DNA from: Typhlomys cinereus
Taxonomy: Eukaryota > Chordata > Mammalia > Rodentia > Platacanthomyidae
Direction of reading: 5' to 3'
Assembly: GCA_023101885.1 (NCBI GenBank)
Contig: JALPQD010000115.1
Coordinates: 1,929,953 to 1,993,952 of the forward strand
DNA: 64,000 nucleotides
Part shown: positions 1 to 12,125 of the stretch, one piece after another
How the letters are laid out: every line of letters begins with the position of its first letter
How positions within the stretch are numbered: the first letter of the stretch is position 1
Notes under the pieces: model-generated
What the model saw: the letters and a program-made list of their open reading frames with translations, nothing else
What the model was told of the DNA's origin: nothing
Databases searched by the model: none
Translations under genes and position numbers: made by a program

Positions 1-1131
1 GCCCAGCAAATGGGTGCCCAAGAAAAGCATTGTGAAGGGTTAGGTGCACTGAGAAATGAAAAAAGAGCCTGAACATCTCCAGATAGAAAAGAATAGTCAT
101 TGTCATTCTTAGGAATCAGAATGGCTCCACTTTCTTCATTAGAAGTTGAAAGACCAGAAGCAGTCTTCAGACTCATGAGGAAAATGACTTCCAGTCAATA
201 ATTCTCTTCTCAGTCCAAACTATTAAATCAAGTGTGAAAGTAGGATGTAGACATTTCCACAGAAAAACTTATTCCCCATCAATTCTGTCAGGAAACTACT
301 GGAGCATGTGCTCCACAAAAAGTAAGGGTATGAGGAAGGCAGACTCAGGGTTCTGAAGATGTTATTGAACATGGAAATCCCTGGGTAAGTCATAAATAAT
401 AGTAAATTCATAATTAGGTAAGTGAATATTGATTTAACCAAAACCTGTACATAACATATTGGGAGAATGGAAGATGGAAAGAGGTAATGAATGTTAAAAT
501 TTTTACTTCTATAATACACAATAGTATCTGTTGATATTAGGCATGTGGACAAAAATGCTAGAAGAAACAGCTAGACAGGTTTATGAAGACCTTGATTCAG
601 AGGAATAGGTCTGCAAACTGTGGACTTTTATGTATCTATATCTATCTCCCCACATGGAGGTATATAAATGTAATTACTTAGATAAAATATTTTCTGTATT
701 TTCTGACCATTATGAAAGAAGAATTTTTTAAAAAGAAACCAAATATCAAACTCAAAAAAATTCTAACAATTTTACCATGTAACAGGCTAATGAAGGAAAG
801 ACTAAAAGAAAGAAAAATATATACTGCTTCTTAAAACTTAGCCAGGGCATTTTGCTAATAATTTCATGTTTTGAATCTACATTAACTAAGATTTTAGGCA
901 ATGACTCCCCCATCCAAAAAATGGAAGAAAATTATATAAAAGACAGTCACTTATATTTATTGTATAAATATAAATTACATAAATATGTAAGTTTATATAT
1001 TATATAATCATTTAGTAATTTTCTATTTTTTCTATATCCTAAGAAAAAATTTTCTATTTTTTCTATATCCTAAGCAATCTCTATTTCTTATAACTTTTTT
1101 GTCATTATCTGGTCTTTTTGTATCTTTTTAG
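1..1131 (+). other. KIF27: KIF27 intron, 3' part
   Basis: AT-rich sequence upstream of the first exon in the window, ending in a T-rich tract and the acceptor AG at 1130-1131. The intron begins outside the window. I see no exon or recognisable repeat before about 960. A perfect 25-bp direct duplication (1019-1043 and 1050-1074) sits just upstream of the acceptor. Confidence 0.75.
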
Positions 1132-1347
1132 GCCTTAAACACAGATAGCTTGAAAATATCAGCTCGCCTGAGCCTGTTGGATCAAGAGTTGTCTGAAAAG
1201 AGTTTGCTGCTGGAGAACAGCACAGCTGAGGAGAAAATAAAGGTTTCAGAACAAGTCCAGGCTCTTCAGAAAGAGAGGGATCAGCTCCAGAGACAAAGGA
1301 ACACTGTGGATGAAAAACTTAAAAATGGTAGCGTGCTGTTACCTGAA
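1132..1347 (+). CDS. KIF27: KIF27 coding exon (coiled-coil stalk), first of five in window
   Basis: This 216-bp exon encodes 72 residues in phase 0 on both sides, from ALNTDSLKISARLSL to GSVLLPE. The acceptor is TTTTTAG and the donor GTAAGT. The translation is heptad-rich and charged (LLDQELSEKSLLLE, QALQKERDQLQRQR), typical of a kinesin coiled-coil stalk. KIF27 is one of two mammalian relatives of Drosophila Costal-2 (the other is KIF7). Mouse work links it to motile cilia through the kinase STK36/Fused. Its N-terminal motor domain lies outside the window. Together the five exons here code for about 421 residues, the C-terminal third of a protein of about 1,400. The identification rests on remembered KIF27 sequence and on exon order; KIF7 is a less likely alternative. 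Confidence 0.95.
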
Positions 1348-1889
1348 GTAAGTCAGTATTCTTTGGAACTGGAGTTGTTGTATGATGACTAGTGACTTGG
1401 GCGATTTCCTTGGACATTTGTCTTGCAGTCATAAAAATCATGAATCTGATAAACTTTGTTTCAAGACTTTGTCAACATGATGAGTTCACCTGGCGTCATA
1501 AGCTATACTTGATTAGAGACTGATGTCCTTACAGAGTGGCGAGTGACACACTCTTCCTGCCAGTAGGAACCTTAATAAGAATTTTCCTTCTTGAGTGTGA
1601 CCTTCTCAAGATGAATTTTATATTCTAAAATCACAGATTACAGAAAATACTTTGAGGGACTCCTCAGCTTTTCTTTTAAAGGAGAGACTCAACTGTTCTC
1701 TATGCATCTTAATAATGCTAAGTAATTTAAATACATCCAATAGATGCCTACAGCATTAAGGATTAATGGTTTCCAGAGAAGTTTGATTAAAAAAGAAAGG
1801 GTTAATTTTTGGGAACAAATTCTACTCTGTCCAGATACACAAAATTCAATCCCAGTAAAAATAACTTTTTAGTTATAGGGGGTTTTTTC

Positions 1890-2060
1890 ATTTATTTGAG
1901 AAAGAGAGAGGAGAAAGAGAGAGAAAGAGATTGAGAACATGGTATAGGTCAGAGGACAACTTTTTGAAGTCTCCTTCCACCATGTAGGCTTCCAGGGATT
2001 GAACTGATGTCACCTGTTTTATGAATACACACCTTATCCACTAAGCTATCTTTCTGGCCC
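1890..2060 (-). repeat. B4-like SINE fragment
   Basis: Read on the minus strand the segment has a tRNA-like head (complement of TCTTTCTGGCCC near 2060) and ends in a purine-rich tail (GAAAGAGAGAG at 1901-1932 on +). The central phrase GGTCAGAGGACAACTTTTTGAAGT is common in rodent B4/RSINE copies. Old and diverged. Confidence 0.6.
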
Positions 2061-2109
2061 TTGGTGATAGTTTCCATTCAAGAGAACATATATACATATA
2101 TTTCTTCTC

Positions 2110-2550
2110 ACTTATTTTTTGTGTGCTCTATGTGTGTGAGGTATATATATATATATATATATATTTGTGTGTATTCACACATGTGTGGTACACATGTGCA
2201 ACTATGCATGCATGTATGAACACATGTGTGGAGGCCCAAAGTTTACACTGGGTGTCTTCCTTCAGTTGCTGTCTACTTTATGGAGGCAGACTCTCTCAGT
2301 TGAACCCAGAGCTCCCATACTGGCTAAGCTAGCTAGTCGACTTGTCCTGGGAATCCTAACTCTGCCTCCTAAATCCTGGTATTATAGGTACCCACAATAC
2401 CTTGCTTTTATGTGACATCTCTGCCTCCTAAGTCCTGGGATTATAGGTAGTCAACATTCTGCTTCTATGTGACTTCTGAGAATTTAAATTCCAGCCCTCA
2501 TGTTTGAGCTTCTAGTACTTTACCCATTGAACTGTCTCCCTAGCCTGTTT
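2110..2550 (-). repeat. B4-like SINE with (TA)n and GT-rich tail
   Basis: Contains (TA)n at about 2143-2164, a TGTG-rich stretch, then GTGGAGGCCCAAAGTTTACACTGGGTGTCTTCC, a B4 hallmark, and a B1-like part around 2340-2395 that recurs near 2420-2455. The two short ORFs here are SINE translations, not genes. Confidence 0.6.
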
Positions 2551-3370
2551 AATTTTTTATATATAAAAAATAGTTCACTCATTGGCAATCATATTACCCC
2601 CCACAGTAATATTAAACATTTTTTAAATGTCAGATCATTTAAGTTCAGTAAAATACTTTATTTTTTCAGACAAAGATGAATTTTTGAGCTTGAATTTTCT
2701 ATGCAAACAAATGTTACTTCCTACCATTACCAAAGCAAGGGAAAGTTGCTAAAAAAAGGTGAATTGCTAGGCATCATGTGCCTTGCTGAATCTTATGTTT
2801 TGGATTGTGGCAAAACAAGAAGCTACAGGAATACTTAAGAAAAAGCAGTAGAAAAGATAGTAGAAAATATGACTATTGGCCAAAGAATTAATGGAAGGAG
2901 TTGAAGACTAACGTGGAATTAAGTGGCCGCTAAAGGAGCATTTTGCCTATACCCTGTTTCACAATTTAACTTGGGTAGCTGTGTGGAGACTTCTGGAATC
3001 AGGTGGTCTTCCTCAAATATTAAATGGAGCGAGCATCACTCAAGCTTTTAGATTGAAGGGACCAGAGCTTGAGCCTAAGGTATAGCAAAACTTCAGTGTT
3101 TCAAAAATTCATGCTCTCAGTGGCTACTAGGCTTTTTGGGGAACACAAAAGTATATTATATCTCCCTCACGAAAAGAAATGGAAGTACAGACAACTCTAA
3201 TCCCTAAAGAACATAGAAAAGGCTGTTTCAAAACTGGTATATGCCAATCAATACTTATTTTATTATTCATCGAAAGTAGTACAGTGTTCATCTGGGGGAA
3301 GATGTATCAATGCTGATGGTGGATTGTAATTATGAGTTGGGAATTTGAAAAATGTGGATGAACTGGGAGA

Positions 3371-3450
3371 CACAGTCATTTTACTCAATGGTAGGGCACT
3401 TGTCTAGCAGGGAACCCCAAGTTCAATCCCCAGTGCTACCAGAAAAAAGA
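3371..3450 (+). repeat. ID-type SINE
   Basis: Diverged tRNA-Ala-derived ID element: ACTCAATGGTAGGGCACTTGTCTAGCA, then a B-box-like AGTTCAATCCCCAGTGCTACC, then an A-rich tail from about 3442. Confidence 0.65.
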
Positions 3451-5027
3451 GAAAAAAAGACTTTGTTAGATACTAACATCATCTAACACAGATGTAACAG
3501 ATGTAAAAATGGGTAAATTATCTTCCAGTTGTTGAACCAAAAATAACACAGAACCAGTAAAATCTATATAAAGTAGTTTTCTCTAGTAATTATTTTTCCT
3601 AATTGTATTATTTAGCATTTAGATTATGCTAGAGAGGATTGCCCAGCAACTTACTATATAGACAGATCACCTCCTTTGTTGATGAAATACAAAAACTAAA
3701 AAAATTTTATTTAAAATTTTATTTAAATTTTAGTTTTTGTTTTTAAAATCAAATATATGTGTATACATACTGTGCCACTTATAGTAAACAGAAATTAAGA
3801 TCAATATATGTATATCATGTGTTGTGAGCAGGTCAGAGTAATTAGCATTTCCATATGAATATTATCATTTTCATGTGGTCCAATAGTTATTTTGAAATAG
3901 ATAACAAAATTTACAGGTTGTGGAACATGAGAACTAATTCCCTCTAACAAAGTGTATTTGGCTACCTGTTTACCAACTTTGCTTTCCACTCTCTCTTGTT
4001 ACTAGTCTCCACTGAGTGCTACTATGCTCTCTATGTGATTAACCTTTTTCATTTGTCAAGTGAGTTGAGAATATTATGTATTCATAATTTTGAGCTAGGT
4101 ATATTTCTCTAACAACATCTTCCATTTCCCACCACATTGCTGTGGGCAATAGGATGAACACTCTAGTTTTTTAATAATTCAGAGTTATCTTTAGTAAGTG
4201 ACATACAGGAAGAAAGTATAATAGTTTCATGCTTTATGTTTAGATCATTCATTTCATTTATCAAGAAATAAAATATGCAGTGTTTGCTTAATTTTTTTTA
4301 GTTTTTTGTTTCACTTTTGTCTATAGGGACATATGTCCAAAACATTTGGAAACCTCCACTTCAGGTCTTGTTGTTCACAGGGTAGTCTCTGGACCAGCAG
4401 CACCAACATCACCTCTGTGGAGCCTATTGGAAAAGCAGTTTCTAAGGACCCACCCAGACCTGCTAAATCAGAATCTGTATTTTGTCAATGTGCTATGATA
4501 AAGTATAGTTAACTCTTGGTACTCTGCAGTCTGTGTGGTAGCAAATCTTTCATTTCAGGACAGTTTCCTATGGCCACTTACCTTATCAGTTCACACCTAT
4601 TGCCGATTAAAGGGAACCAACCAATCATGTGAAGGAGTTTAATTGGGTTTCTTAGTACAAACTACCTTATATTTTCTCAACTATCCCTTAACTTGGATTC
4701 TAAATTTGTATCAAATTTTTCTCTGCTGTGTATAAAGGAAATCCCATTTCATATTTGTTTTAGATAAAATATAATCAAAATATTAATTCAGAAGTCAAAT
4801 ACATTCTCTTTGAATGACTTATTTCTTGGTTACTGTACTTCTCAGAAGTATTTAAGGGTTGCCACTCCTTAAAGGTAGATATCATGTTCTTTCTTATGAA
4901 ACAGTTATAAGCTCACTGAATGGAGTTAGTGGTTACACAGAGAAATAGAGTGGTTGTTGGACCGTTTTTCAAAATTGTTCTTCCAGAAGATTTCATAAAA
5001 TGGCTTTTAAAAATAAGTACGTATTTG

Positions 5028-5245
5028 AGTTGACAAGATGGCCCAGTGAGTAAAGATGCCTGTGCACAAGATGCCTGTGCACAAGATGCCTGTGCACAAG
5101 TCTGGAGACTTGAAATCGATCCCCACAGCCCACATGGTGGAAGGAGAGATTCAACCTCCCAAAGTCTTCTGGCTTCTCCACATGTGCCATAGCAAGCATG
5201 TGCCTGCTCTCCCCCCCCATCCAAATAAATAAAACATTGAAAATA
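5028..5245 (+). repeat. B2-like tRNA SINE with internal triplication
   Basis: Head GACAAGATGGCCCAGTGAGTAAAG, B-box region ACTTGAAATCGATCCCCACAGCCCACATGGTGG and tail AAATAAATAAAAC fit a B2-type element. Inside the tRNA-like part the 15-bp unit AAGATGCCTGTGCAC occurs three times in tandem (about 5053-5098). Confidence 0.65.
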
Positions 5246-5771
5246 ATTTATCCAAAGTACATGCATTTATTACCAGTTTAATAGGAGGTCCAGAAGTCAG
5301 TAACAATTCCTTAGGTAGACTGGAAATATTCATAGAAGTTTCCTTTGGGATTCTGGGAGGAGGAATGGAGAAAAATAACCAAGATCATATAAGGTTTTTT
5401 TTTTTTAATTTCATTGCCCCTTCATTAATTTTTTCAACAAAACTTACTAACTTTTTCAACAAAACTGATTAAGTTTAAATGACACTAAGACAGTCTGCCC
5501 TCAAGTAAGTAAGTTTAGATGTCTCTGTAACAGGAAGAGGAATCCAGAAGCATATATCCAGGTCTCAACATTCTAAAGTAATTTCTTACTAGAGATTTGG
5601 ATTTTTCCCTCTCCTTTCTCCCACAATAACATGTATTTAGATAGTTTAATGACCTGTTTAGTTTTCTCACAGAAATGTAAAATCAGATCTTTTTTTTCTC
5701 CTAAAAAGAAATCTCTGGTGTATGAAAGCTGCCACCACTTTTATCACATTTCATAAGAATCTTTTTGGTGG

Positions 5772-5880
5772 GAGAGATGAGACAGTTTTATGAGGTTGCC
5801 CAGTTCCAACGAGAATTCATGATACTCCTTTCCTCAGTCTCCAAGTACTGGAATTACAGGCATGCACACCCACTGCCAAC
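5772..5880 (-). repeat. B1 fragment (minus)
   Basis: Complement of a B1: GAGATGAGACAGTTTTATGAGG ... CTCAGTCTCCAAGTACTGGAATTACAGGCATGC. Diverged. Confidence 0.6.
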
Positions 5881-5931
5881 TTAAAAATCTTAAGATTCTT
5901 AAGTATTTACTTTCCGTTACTTATTGTCTCA

Positions 5932-6293
5932 GTTACCTTTCCTATTGCTGTGACAAAAATTCCCTGACAAAAGCAGTCACAGCTCCAGGTTACAGTCCCG
6001 TCATGGTGGAGAAATCTCAGTAGCAGGAGTTAGAGAGAGCAAATCATAATTACACTGACAGTCAAGAAGTGGACAGTGATGCTTGCATGCATGTGCTCAA
6101 TGCACTTTGTTTTATACAGTTTAGGTGTCTCTGACTATGAAATGGCACGACCCACAGTGGGTGGGGTGTGTCTTCCTATCTAACTAATGTAACCAAGATA
6201 ATCCCTCACAGATGTGCCCAGAGGCCCATCTCCCAGGGGATTCCAGATCTCAAAAGTTGAGAGTAACCACAACTCCCATTTTTTGTCAATTTG
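5932..6293. repeat. URR1-like interspersed repeat
   Basis: Starts CAGTTACCTTTCCTATTGCTGTGACAAAA and ends near AAAAGTTGAGAGTAACCACAACTCCC. The same opening recurs at about 34430, 34968 and 38460. It resembles the rodent non-autonomous hAT element URR1; the family name is from memory and tentative. Confidence 0.5.
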
Positions 6294-6339
6294 ACAAATA
6301 TATCACTTTGAGAATAACTTTGTCCCTAAAGTCCTATGA

Positions 6340-6545
6340 CCAAACTTTTAAATTTTTTTAATATTTTATTTGAGATACAGACAGACAGAGAACGTACAGG
6401 TGCATGTGTGTGTGTGTGTAGAAGTCAGACAACTTTCACAAGCCAGTTCTCTCATACTATCATGTGGTCTTTGGGGATCAAACTCGGATTGCAAGATTTG
6501 TATGCAGTACCCTTTACCTGCTCAACCATCTCGCCAGACCCATCA
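6340..6545 (-). repeat. B2/B3-like tRNA SINE (minus)
   Basis: Minus-strand SINE: its tail lies at the left (TTTAATATTTTATTTGAGA, then TGTGTGTG) and its tRNA-like head at the right (CTGCTCAACCATCTCGCCAGACCC). Two short ORFs across it are spurious. Confidence 0.6.
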
Positions 6546-6834
6546 TGACCACCTTATAATGTAAAATGTTCAGTTCACATAGTCATTAAGAGTGTCAGGA
6601 CTTTAAAAGTACACAGTATCTTAACTGTGAGTCCCTATATAACTAAAACAAGTTCTATATTTCCATCATACAATGGCAAAGAGTAAACATTCCTATTCCA
6701 AAAGGGAATAGCAAGAAATAATTGGACCAAAGCAAGACCAAAATCCAGTAGGGCAAACACCAAATCTTACTTTATGTCCAGAGTTTGAACTTGTGATGTG
6801 ATCATCTTGGCTCCAAATGACTTAGGTACATATT

Positions 6835-7190
6835 TCCTTGTAATAAATGCATGACCCAAGCAATTTAGGGAAACAAGCAGATTTTTATTCCAGTTATGAT
6901 TTGGGGTTGCAGTTGATCATGACAAGTAAGTGAGGTAACCGGCCACACCGTATTCACAGCAAGCATAGAGGAGAGGGCCAATGCTGCCTTCTAACTTTTA
7001 AACATGCCAACTTAACCAAAACTGCACAATAGCTCGCTCCATCTTATCTACCTACCCAGGGCTAGGTCTTCACACATAAGTTATGCAATGAAATATGCAT
7101 GATTCTTCAAGGCTACTTTAGCTGAAGAATTCCTCATAGGTATGTCCAGCTGCAGTATCTAGTTGACAGCTGAAGCTATCACAGATAGAC
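6835..7190. repeat. URR1-like repeat, diverged
   Basis: CCTTGTAATAAATGCATGACCCAAGCAATTTAGGG, then GGCCACACCGTATTCACAGCAAG and CTCATAGGTATGTCCAGCTGCAGTATCTAGTTGACAG. The same phrases recur at 38460-39035 and 45305-45725. A related piece lies at 7960-8222 (GATCTCATCAAATTGACAATTGAGAGTAACC). Confidence 0.45.
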
Positions 7191-8714
7191 TGTCCCCTCC
7201 TCTAGCTCTGATACTTGCAGCGCACATGCATCCTCTCCTGGTCAGACCCATTCCTTGCCAAGTTTTACCACAGGTTCAAGATGCAGCATGGCCACCTTGG
7301 CCCACATATATATCAGCTTCTGTGTGTCAACCTTGAGAAAACACTCTCCTAGGCACTTGTTTTCAAAGCCAGGAAAACCTTTCAGCTTGCCTTTCTTGCT
7401 TTAAATGGATTTTGGTCTTCAAGAGGATCCTGTAAGGGGAGGAGGGAGTTTTTTCTTCAGGACAACTTTTGTATTGTCCTAGTACCTCAGAGGAGGTTTT
7501 TGCTTCAATAGTTGCTGATCTCTTTATCAATTACAGTTGCTTTGTTATCTACACTCTCCTGTCTTGAAATTTTCTCTGCCAGACAGTTTAACCCATTGTC
7601 TTCCAATTCAACTTAACACAGGTTCTCAGGACACAAGTAGAATGAAACCAGACTCTTGGTCAAAATACCGTACAAATTTCTGGTAGACTTCCTTACTCCC
7701 CTTTCTAAACCCTCATGGACTGGGCCTCTACTGTCCATATTTCTCTCAGCATTACTATTGTCCGTGATCCCACGAGAATGGTCCTTTAGCTCTACTTCCA
7801 GCACACTGGGCCTTTTCTATCCAGATTTCTATCCAAAATCTATCTACATTCCTGCCACAAAACAGTTCCACAAGTCTCAAAGCCACATGGTCAGGTTTCT
7901 TATAGTAACAACCCCATCTTCAGAACCAATTTATCATAGCTATTTTTCCATTAACCATGGCATGGAAGATACAGCAGTGGGAGCTTGAGACAACTGGTTA
8001 CATTGCATTTGTAGTCAGGAAACAGAGTTACAGATGTTTGTGCTCAGGCCACTTTCTCCATTTTATGTAGTCCAGGATCTTGGTCCAGGCAGTGGCACCA
8101 TCACAGTGCATGGTCTTTTCACCTCAACTATCAAGATAATCTCTCCAGACATGCCAAGACGCCCATCCCCCAGGATGATGTTAGATGATGTTAGATCTCA
8201 TCAAATTGACAATTGAGAGTAACCACCTTACCTATGCTTCATTTTATTTTTCTCAGAGATACTTCCCTGATTATTCTTAGTTATTCTAAATGTATTTCTC
8301 CTTTTTCCTAGCACTACATTATTTTCCTAGGTCTTTGGAGGTACAGCACTGACATATCAAATGCATTTTAGAAATGTTTGAGGAAGATCCCGGTATTGCA
8401 AATTCTGTGGACTGAGACTATGTTCAGATGCATTCCTTGCATGAGATAGTTAGCATTTGCTGTGTGACCTTAGAACATTGCAGAAATTACATAACTACAT
8501 TTGTTTTCTTATACAAGGTGTATCATGAAGAATCAGATTATATGTTATATAGAGTCTTATATAACTTAGCCAAAACTGACACTATTTTCTTAAAATTTAG
8601 TTAAGAATGGTATTGCCCCCCAAATTCAAATAACACAGTAAGATTTAATTGTATGACAAAGTTTATGTTATACTATTTCTTTAAAATGAATGATTTCTAT
8701 TATATTATATCTAG

Positions 8715-8921
8715 GAGGAACATCTTCTTTTCCAACTTGAAGAAGGGATTGAGGCTTTGGAAGCTGCCATCGAATACAAGAATGAAAGCATCCAGAGTCG
8801 CCAGAACTCTCTCAGAGCATCGTTACAAAATCTCTCTCAGAGTGAAGCAAATGTTTTGGGAAAACTAGTTTGTCTGAATTTTGTTGAGATTAGAGCTATT
8901 CTTTTCAAATATTTCAATAAG
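8715..8921 (+). CDS. KIF27: KIF27 coding exon ([20 protein letters not shown])
   Basis: A 207-bp, 69-codon exon, phase 0 at both ends, acceptor CTAG and donor GTTTGT (a weaker but acceptable donor). It encodes [20 protein letters not shown] at the start and ends ILFKYFNK. It continues the coiled-coil stalk and includes a more hydrophobic stretch near the end ([17 protein letters not shown]), matching the human region by memory. The frame stays open past the donor to about 8988, but the next exon joins in phase and restores the known VVNLREAER sequence, so splicing at 8922 is the right call. Confidence 0.95.
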
Positions 8922-9569
8922 GTTTGTTTCCAAGGAACAATATTCTTCCTACATAGAAGGGTACTCCACCTATTTATATTATATTTTTAAAGATAGTAAA
9001 AGTTTTTTTTAAAAAGTAAAGAAAGTAGAAGATCTCAGATTTAAAACTATAAATTTAAGCATGACTTTTCTTTATGGTACTGAATGTTGTCATCAGAGAG
9101 TTTTGTGAGCCTAATTTTGTGATGGCTCTCAATATTGGGTTTTTTTTTTTTTTGGAACTGTTTTAAAAGCAAGGGATTTCAATTATTTTCCCTGGTTTTT
9201 TAATTCTGAATTTAAATGTTGCTGTGCAACATTCATGAAAAATCAAGGGTCCTATATATTTTCATTTCTTTTTTATCATTGCATGAATAGGGTAAACCTG
9301 TACTTTTCTCATCATAATGTATGAGGTATAATGTAGGTCCAGTGAGTTATAATACTATAACTTGAATACATTTAAATAAATTAGAGTATTTTATTTTATG
9401 AAAATATAACAATTGACCTACCCACAGATATTTTGTATCATTGAGCACCATGTCCATTTATTCTCAAACATCCTTTCCACTTAAGATACGTATCATGAAC
9501 ATTATTTTTCCATAAAATATATTGACTCAATGGAAATATCAGACAGTTGATTATAAAGTAAAATACTGA

Positions 9570-9915
9570 GGCTGTGGAGATGGCTCAGTGGTTAAAGCCT
9601 TTGTCTCACAAACAAATGAATCCCCAGATCCCCCATAAAAATGACTGGTTGAATGTGGCAGCCCACCAACAATTCTAGCCCTAGAAAGCAGAGCCTGGGA
9701 GTCCACAGAGCAAGTTGACTAGCCAAGATTGCCCTCATAGTGCATTCTGTTTAAATTAGAGGCCTCGGCTCATAATGATAAGGTGGAAGAGCAATCAAGG
9801 ATGAGTCTTGATAACACTTTTGGGTACACACACTCAAGTGAATTCCTGTATACACACATGTGCACCCATGCATTCCATACACATATTACATAAACAAAAA
9901 TAATTAAAAATGAAA
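9570..9915 (+). repeat. Dip-like tRNA SINE, old copy
   Basis: Starts GGCTGTGGAGATGGCTCAGTGGTTAAAGCC (tRNA A-box region), followed by AATGAATCCCCAGATCCC where the B box lies, then GCAGAGCCTGGGAGTCC, an AC-rich stretch and an AT-rich tail. Confidence 0.75.
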
Positions 9916-10439
9916 CGTTTAAAGTTCTAATTCTAAAATAAAGATAAAATATAGATGAAAATGTTAAGCACAATTCCCTCTTATATAATCACGGTTAGTA
10001 GTAAACTACTGTTACTTTGAGAGTGAATCTTATTGCTATGTGTCTAGAGGACAGAAAAGTCATGTAGGGTCCTAGGTTTAGATATAGAGAAACCTTTGTG
10101 GTAACCTAAGGTATCCTCCACCTAGCCCCAAGTCAGTACATTTTATAATCCTGAGAATATTTTTTAAAAATATTTTAATGAGAAGTTCATTTAAGATTAC
10201 TAGCAAATTTAGTGACATAGACATTATGTCTGCATTGTTTCTATTTCTTATCAGCACAGTAGAAATCAGCAACCCTGAATGCAAGACTTGAAACTGAACC
10301 TCTATATTTAGATTTTAAAAGAAAATTCTGTCACTTGAAACATTTGTTTTGGTTTAAAATAAGGAATCACCTAGATGTTTCGAGAGTAAAAATCTTTCTC
10401 AGTATCCATATAGACTACAGATATAGGGTTATGGGATTA

Positions 10440-10525
10440 TACCCAGGTGTAATGGTACATCAAGTTTAAAACCAGCCATGGATATAGTGAGACCCTGTCT
10501 CAGAGAAAAGAAAAAGAATTATATA
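10440..10525 (+). repeat. B1 fragment
   Basis: CCAGGTGTAATGGTACATCAAGTTTAAAACCAGCCATGG...GTGAGACCCTGTCTCAGAGAAAAGAAAAAG is a short sense-strand B1 with its A-rich tail. Confidence 0.6.
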
Positions 10526-10795
10526 AAATAAACTGCAGAGATCATCACATCTAAGAAGTTTTAAAGGGGTGGTTCTCAGAGCAACATCACATTGAACATT
10601 ACCAATTCATAATCCCAACAAATCAAAAGACTGTTAGGCTATATTATGAGTAGGATATAAAATGTCTGCCTAGGTAAAACCACTTATGCTTTATAAAGAT
10701 TAATAGCTTCATTTTTATGTAATCTGAGAAAAACTAGGCTAATCTATTGCTATGCTATGTAAGACAATTTAAAAGGCCAATGATGTCTTTGATAG

Positions 10796-10994
10796 GTGGT
10801 TAATTTGCGAGAAGCTGAGAGGAAGCAACAGTTACAGAATGAAGAGATTAAAATGAAAGTTCTGGAACAGGAGAATATGATTCATGAGCTGGAATCTGCA
10901 CTGGAGCATCTGAAATTGCAGTATGACCGGAGACTGACCCTCCAGCAAAAGGAACATGAACAAAAGATACAGCTGCTGTTGCATCATTTCAAAG
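10796..10994 (+). CDS. KIF27: KIF27 coding exon (VVNLREAERKQQLQN)
   Basis: A 199-bp exon: 66 codons plus one base. It starts VVNLREAERKQQLQNEEIKM and ends LLLHHFK plus the first base of a Glu codon; the donor is GTAACT. It is a strong heptad coiled coil (MIHELESALEHLKLQYDRRL). Its single leftover G joins the AG at 13065 to make GAG, giving HHFKEQDGEG, as in the family. Confidence 0.95.
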
Positions 10995-11817
10995 GTAACT
11001 GCCCATTTTGTGAGTTATATAAGGGTGACCAGGAAGGTACTGAGGAAAGCAGAGCAAGGTGTGTAACCATTCAAGGTGTGATCCAACAGCTGCAGTTTTT
11101 GGCCTTCGCCTGTTAAGGAGGTAATAGTGATGGAAAGCTATTCATACTTGAAGTGCCTCATCTATCTGCTTCTGCACATACTTAAATCCTACAATCCTGT
11201 TAGTCGTTGCTGTGGAACAACACATTGGAAATGAGAGACAACTTCTGGATTTTTGGTATAGAGTTGAAAAATGTTCTCTCTCCCAAGAGATATTGCGATA
11301 TTTTAAGTTATTTTCCACTCACAAAATTAAAATGATAAGCTTTGTCATATTTCTAGTTTTATTTCCTATAATTTTCAGGTTATAAAATTCCATGAACTAA
11401 TGCTCTATCATTGTTCCAAATTGATGGGCACATTAATGATCAGTAGTAGTTCAATGGTAAATTCTGGTGTAGAATGAACTCTCACAACAGTTAGGCCTCA
11501 CCTTACCTGGGCATACGGCTATGACCCGAACAGGTGCTGTGACATTGCAGGCTGCTTAGTCTTGAATCTCAGAATTCCACAGCTGAAATCGGTCAAAGGG
11601 ATTTGAAAGAAGCAACGCGAAGAGGCACAACATTGGAAAATTTTAAATTTGTATATCACAGCAACTTGCCAGTAAATCAATTTGTAAATGGTAATTAGCA
11701 CTTACGTTACCTAAATGACAGGATTTCCTGACATGATCCCACGCTTTCAATCTAACTGCATTTAAAGTTGTGCTTACCCTTAGTTTAATTATGTTAAGGC
11801 TCTAAAATGATACTTGA

Positions 11818-11859
<42 letters not shown>

Positions 11860-11860
11860 T
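11818..11860. repeat. (ATT)n microsatellite
   Basis: About 14 uninterrupted ATT units inside a KIF27 intron. Confidence 0.95.
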
Positions 11861-11909
11861 TATTATAAACTCAGGCCATAGCGAAATGAGAAATCTTTGA
11901 ATCATTTCT

Positions 11910-12125
11910 GTACACCTGGAGACACAGGTCACTTGGTAAGGTGCTGCCTGTCACAAGTGAAGCCCTCCCTGTATTCTCATTTCCAGGGACGGTAATGGAG
12001 CCTTGTGATTCCCTGGCTCAAGAGGTGGAAGCAGACAATGATAGCCATCCCTGACTACAGAGGGAGCTCAAAGTTAGTCTGAGTTTGATGCCCTGTCTCA
12101 AGCCACAGTAACAATGGCAACAAAC
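11910..12125 (+). repeat. B4-like SINE (plus)
   Basis: Diverged composite: CACTTGGTAAGGTGCTGCCTGTCACAAGTG..., then a B1-like end AGCTCAAAGTTAGTCTGAGTTTGATGCCCTGTCTCAAG. Confidence 0.55.

Larger units (their letters stand above)
1348..8714 (+). other. KIF27: KIF27 intron, about 7.4 kb, repeat-rich
   Basis: Donor GTAAGT at 1348, acceptor CTAG at 8711-8714. It contains B4-like SINEs, an ID element, B1 fragments, a B2-like SINE and URR1-like repeats, listed separately. A block at about 7380-7950, T/C-rich on the + strand, resembles a rodent interspersed repeat I cannot name. The stretches at 1400-1870, 2560-3360, 3460-5020 and 5240-5760 hold nothing I recognise. Confidence 0.85.
8922..10795 (+). 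other. KIF27: KIF27 intron, about 1.9 kb
   Basis: Contains one Dip-like SINE (9570-9915) and a short B1-like piece (10440-10525). Otherwise AT-rich sequence with nothing recognisable. Acceptor GATAG at 10791-10795. Confidence 0.85.

Noticed and set aside
1150..1392. An 80-aa ORF extending past the KIF27 exon
   Set aside because: The last 15 residues lie beyond a consensus GTAAGT donor at 1348; the family sequence continues at 8715.
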